Below are positions 61,601 through 64,000 of a DNA stretch of 64,000 bases, piece after piece. Source of the DNA: Sabellastarte sp. h YS-2021 (lineage: Eukaryota > Annelida > Polychaeta > Sabellida > Sabellidae). Below the pieces are notes generated by a model. The model saw nothing but the letters and a program-made list of their open reading frames with translations, was not told the DNA's origin and searched no databases. The DNA lies in the NCBI GenBank assembly GCA_964017235.1, contig OZ024930.1, positions 27,966,614-28,030,613 on the forward strand, in the 5' to 3' direction. The translations under genes and the position numbers were made by a program. Positions within the stretch are counted from its first letter, which is position 1; each line of letters begins with the position of its first letter.

Positions 61601-62357
61601 GCCTTAGAGGCCGCGAAGGCCCGGATGTCATGCGCTTTAACTTGGACCAAGTCCAAGGATTGTAGGTCTGCTTGTTTATAACAAAGTAGAATGGTCTGTT
61701 CCAACGAGGAAGAGAGAGTAGTGGGTCTAATGTCTGAGGTATGTTCTTTCTTGAAGGAGATGAAAAGGAGGGATCGAGACCCTCTCAGGTCTTTGGTTCG
61801 ATCCAAATAGTACCTCAGGGCCCGTACCAGACACAGGGTCCTGTCTTCTTTGAATTGTCTATCTACAATGGTAGTCAAAGCAGGAATAGTCACCGGAGAC
61901 ACACTTTGAGAACCTTCTCTTGCTAGTTGGTTTTTGGCTATGAAGTCAGAAGAAGGGAACAAGGCAACCTTTTCCCATTGGCCTAGATTACATATTACTT
62001 TGTTTGCAACCCAGGCATGGATTTGCTGCGGCGCTTGCCAGAGGCCAAAGCTAGCAAGAAAGCAGTTTTGAGAGTAAGATGTTTGAGGTCTGTGTCTTTC
62101 ATAGGCTCAAAGGGTGCTTTTGTGAGCTCATTAAGAACAACAGAAAGGTTCCACTTAGGAAGATTCCTGGAACTTTTGGGACGATCCCTGTGAAAGCTGG
62201 AGAGTAACCTATGAAGGTCTGAACTTTGTGCAATATGGTGGCCCGTTGGGCCCAAAGTGTCAACAATGGCCGTCCTGTAACCATCGATGGTCGGGGGGCA
62301 CCTGTTGAGATCTTGGTACAGGTACATGAAAAAGTCTGAGACTTGTTTCACAGATGG
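58445..62357. repeat. Tandem segmental duplication (two copies)
   Basis: 58445-60059 and 60060-62357 are direct copies, offset 1615 over the first 1.1 kb, with no difference seen in the lines compared. The first is a shortened version. Each spans the end of the G array, a DIRS terminal repeat and recombinase sequence. The junction near 60056-60060 shares ATGG on both sides. It is either a very recent duplication or an assembly artefact. Confidence 0.85.
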
Positions 62358-63983
62358 AGTGGAGAAGTCCACCGAATTTTCTCTGCACCATTTCTCAAAT
62401 AAGGCCTACTTTGACTTGTAGATGGTTCTTGTTGATGACCTCTGAGGTGCAGCAATTCTCTCTGCCACCACCACAGAGAAGCCTTGTTCATGGCGCTGTC
62501 CACTCCTAGACACCAGGCGTGGAGGTTGAGATGCTGTGGATTGCTGTGGAACACATAATTGTGGGACTGTTTGAGAAGAGTCGTTGACACCAGAAGTTGC
62601 AGTGGGATCTCTGTTGAGAGCTGCACTAGGTCCCAAAACCAGTGCATCCCTGGCCACCCTGGGGCTACTACGATGATCAGGCAATAGCACTGCCTGATTG
62701 TTTGGATCACCCTGTGAAGTAGAGCCGTCGAAGGGTAAGCATAGGCAGTGGGACCCGTCCAGTTTATGTTCAGAGCATCTATGTCCCAAGCCTTTGGGTC
62801 TGGGACAGGAGATACGTACAATGGAAGTTTGTGGTTCAGATGAGTGGCAAATAAGTGTACATGAGGTGTGAACCACTTTTGGCAGATCTGTTTGAACACC
62901 TGCGGATGCAGTGACCATTCTGGTGACTGCACTTGGTTTGACCTGGACAGAAGGTCGGCCATCACATTCAGGCACCCTGGAATGTGTCTGGCTTTCAATG
63001 TTATGTGATAGTGATGGCACCAGGTCATGATCTTCCACAGGAGAGGACACATCTCTGCTGAGTGAGTTCCTCCTTTGTTTATGTAGGCTACCACTGTTGA
63101 GTTGTCTGTTGCAACTAGCACTGTTTGGTTCTGGCACTGATCCTTGAAGCTTCGAAGGTCCAGTGAGACCGCCTTCAATTCTAGGATGTTTATATGTAGC
63201 CTTTTTTCCCGATCTGACCACAGACCCTTTGTAGAATTTTGATCTAAGTGAGCGCCCCAACCTTCGTTTGAGGCGTCTGTAAAGAGATGAATACTGTGGT
63301 CTTTGGGATGAAGGTCTGCACCTTTCATCACGTTTGAGGGATTTTGCCACCAGTCTAAGTGGGCTGCAATGGCTTCTGTCCAAGGAAGGAGGCTGTCCAG
63401 CGACTGAGGATATATCCTGTGCTCCTTGAGATGAAACTGAAAGGGACTCATGTGAAGGCGTCCCTCCGGGACCATTTTCTCCATTGAGGCAAGCAACCCA
63501 ATTAGCGAAATCAAACATCTTGCAGTCAAAACATGTTTTGACTTGAGTCGTAGGATCAAATCCTGAAGTTTGAGCCATCTCTCTTTAGTGGGTTTTACAA
63601 GGGCTGAATCTAGATGGTATTCGTAGCCCACAAATGAAAACACCTGAGTAGGTTTCAGTTCTGATTTTTCTTGATTTATTATCCAACTCAAGGACTGGGT
63701 TAGGTCTACCACCGCCTGAGTGTTCACTTGGACTTCCTCCTGAGACTGGGACCTTGATCAGCCAGTCGTCCAGGTATTGCTGAAGTCTGAGTCCTCTGGA
63801 GAGGGCCATTAGCTTCACTTCCTTTACAATCATTGTAAAGACCTGGGGGCTGTGGCTAGTCCGAATGGGAGGGAGGTAAACTGGTACACCTGAGACTTGT
63901 AGCAAAACCTTAGGTATTTCCTTGAGTTTGGATGGATGGGGATGTGCAGGTAAGCGTTCGACAGATCTATCGACGATACCCAT
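58995..63983 (-). mobile_element. DIRS-type retroelement, runs off right edge (fossil, duplicated 3' end)
   Basis: On the minus strand, from right to left: RT (about 63585-63983, YLDDWL), RNase H and linker (about 62350-63730, with FTDASNEGWGAHLD, LVATDNSTVVAYIN and KARHIPGCLNVMADLLSR), and tyrosine recombinase (about 61363-62372). The recombinase has TIDGYRTAIVDTLG, LKTAFLLALASGKRRS, the AHDIRAF H-x-x-R motif and NFYLKDLTW with the tyrosine. Then comes the terminal repeat (about 60610-61160), duplicated at 58995-59545. Each terminal region has an inner fold-back CCATGTGGGACT/AGTCCCACATGG. It is broken by few disruptions, so it is young; gag and the other end lie beyond the window. Confidence 0.85.
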
Positions 63984-64000
63984 TCCCCTGGAATCAGGGA

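Overview
This is an AT-rich, repeat-laden animal genome window with long introns and GT-AG splicing. Tandem-repeat-bearing transposons resembling the bivalve 'pearl'/HINE type, DIRS-type retroelements and hAT and pogo-like MITEs suggest a marine invertebrate, most likely a bivalve mollusc. That assignment is an inference from repeat style and gene structure, not from a search.

One host gene can be supported. On the minus strand, eight coding exons (57021 down to 7972) encode about 412 residues of an acyl-CoA synthetase of the ANL (AMP-binding) superfamily, of the 4-coumarate:CoA ligase / luciferase-like type. All exon phases fit together without a break. The start codon is inside the window. 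The C-terminal domain (roughly the last 120-130 residues expected for the family) lies beyond the left edge. Introns run from 1.1 to about 14 kb and hold nearly everything else described here.

Layout: 1-1005 is a GC-rich palindromic repeat and a solo DIRS terminal repeat. 2380-4848 is a DIRS-superfamily fossil (gag, RT-RNase H). 5674-6728, 11455-13432, 16612-18862, 29543-30811, 32280-34051 and 48508-49538 hold family A elements (139-146 bp monomers rich in AGGTCA). 8790-9060 is a second GC-rich palindromic module. 9190-9790 is family C. 14667-15291 is a TIR element. 18950-21202 and 25691-27790 are family B (about 150 bp monomers). 24466-24636 is a foldback MITE. 34640-35690 is a DIRS end fragment. 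36508-38124 and 38419-40510 are two almost identical hAT-like elements in opposite orientation, each with an exact 8-bp target duplication. 43945-48503 is a DIRS fossil with inverted terminal repeats, inserted in a family A array. 50145-54153 is the family D/E element with two interleaved satellites and a hAT MITE inside. 54330-55560 is family F. 56240-56750 and 57830-58620 are family G arrays in opposite orientation on either side of exon 1. 58990 to the right edge is a DIRS fossil whose end, with part of the G array, is tandemly duplicated.

The most interesting signals are: several satellite families that share one plan (short 5' inverted repeat, tandem core, 3' hairpin); a 'CGAGATATAAGC'-like box and an 'AAGATGGCGGC'-like box that recur across otherwise different monomers; and family A monomers that carry perfect nuclear-receptor DR1 and extended half-site consensus sequences again and again inside the introns of a lipid- or acid-activating enzyme gene.
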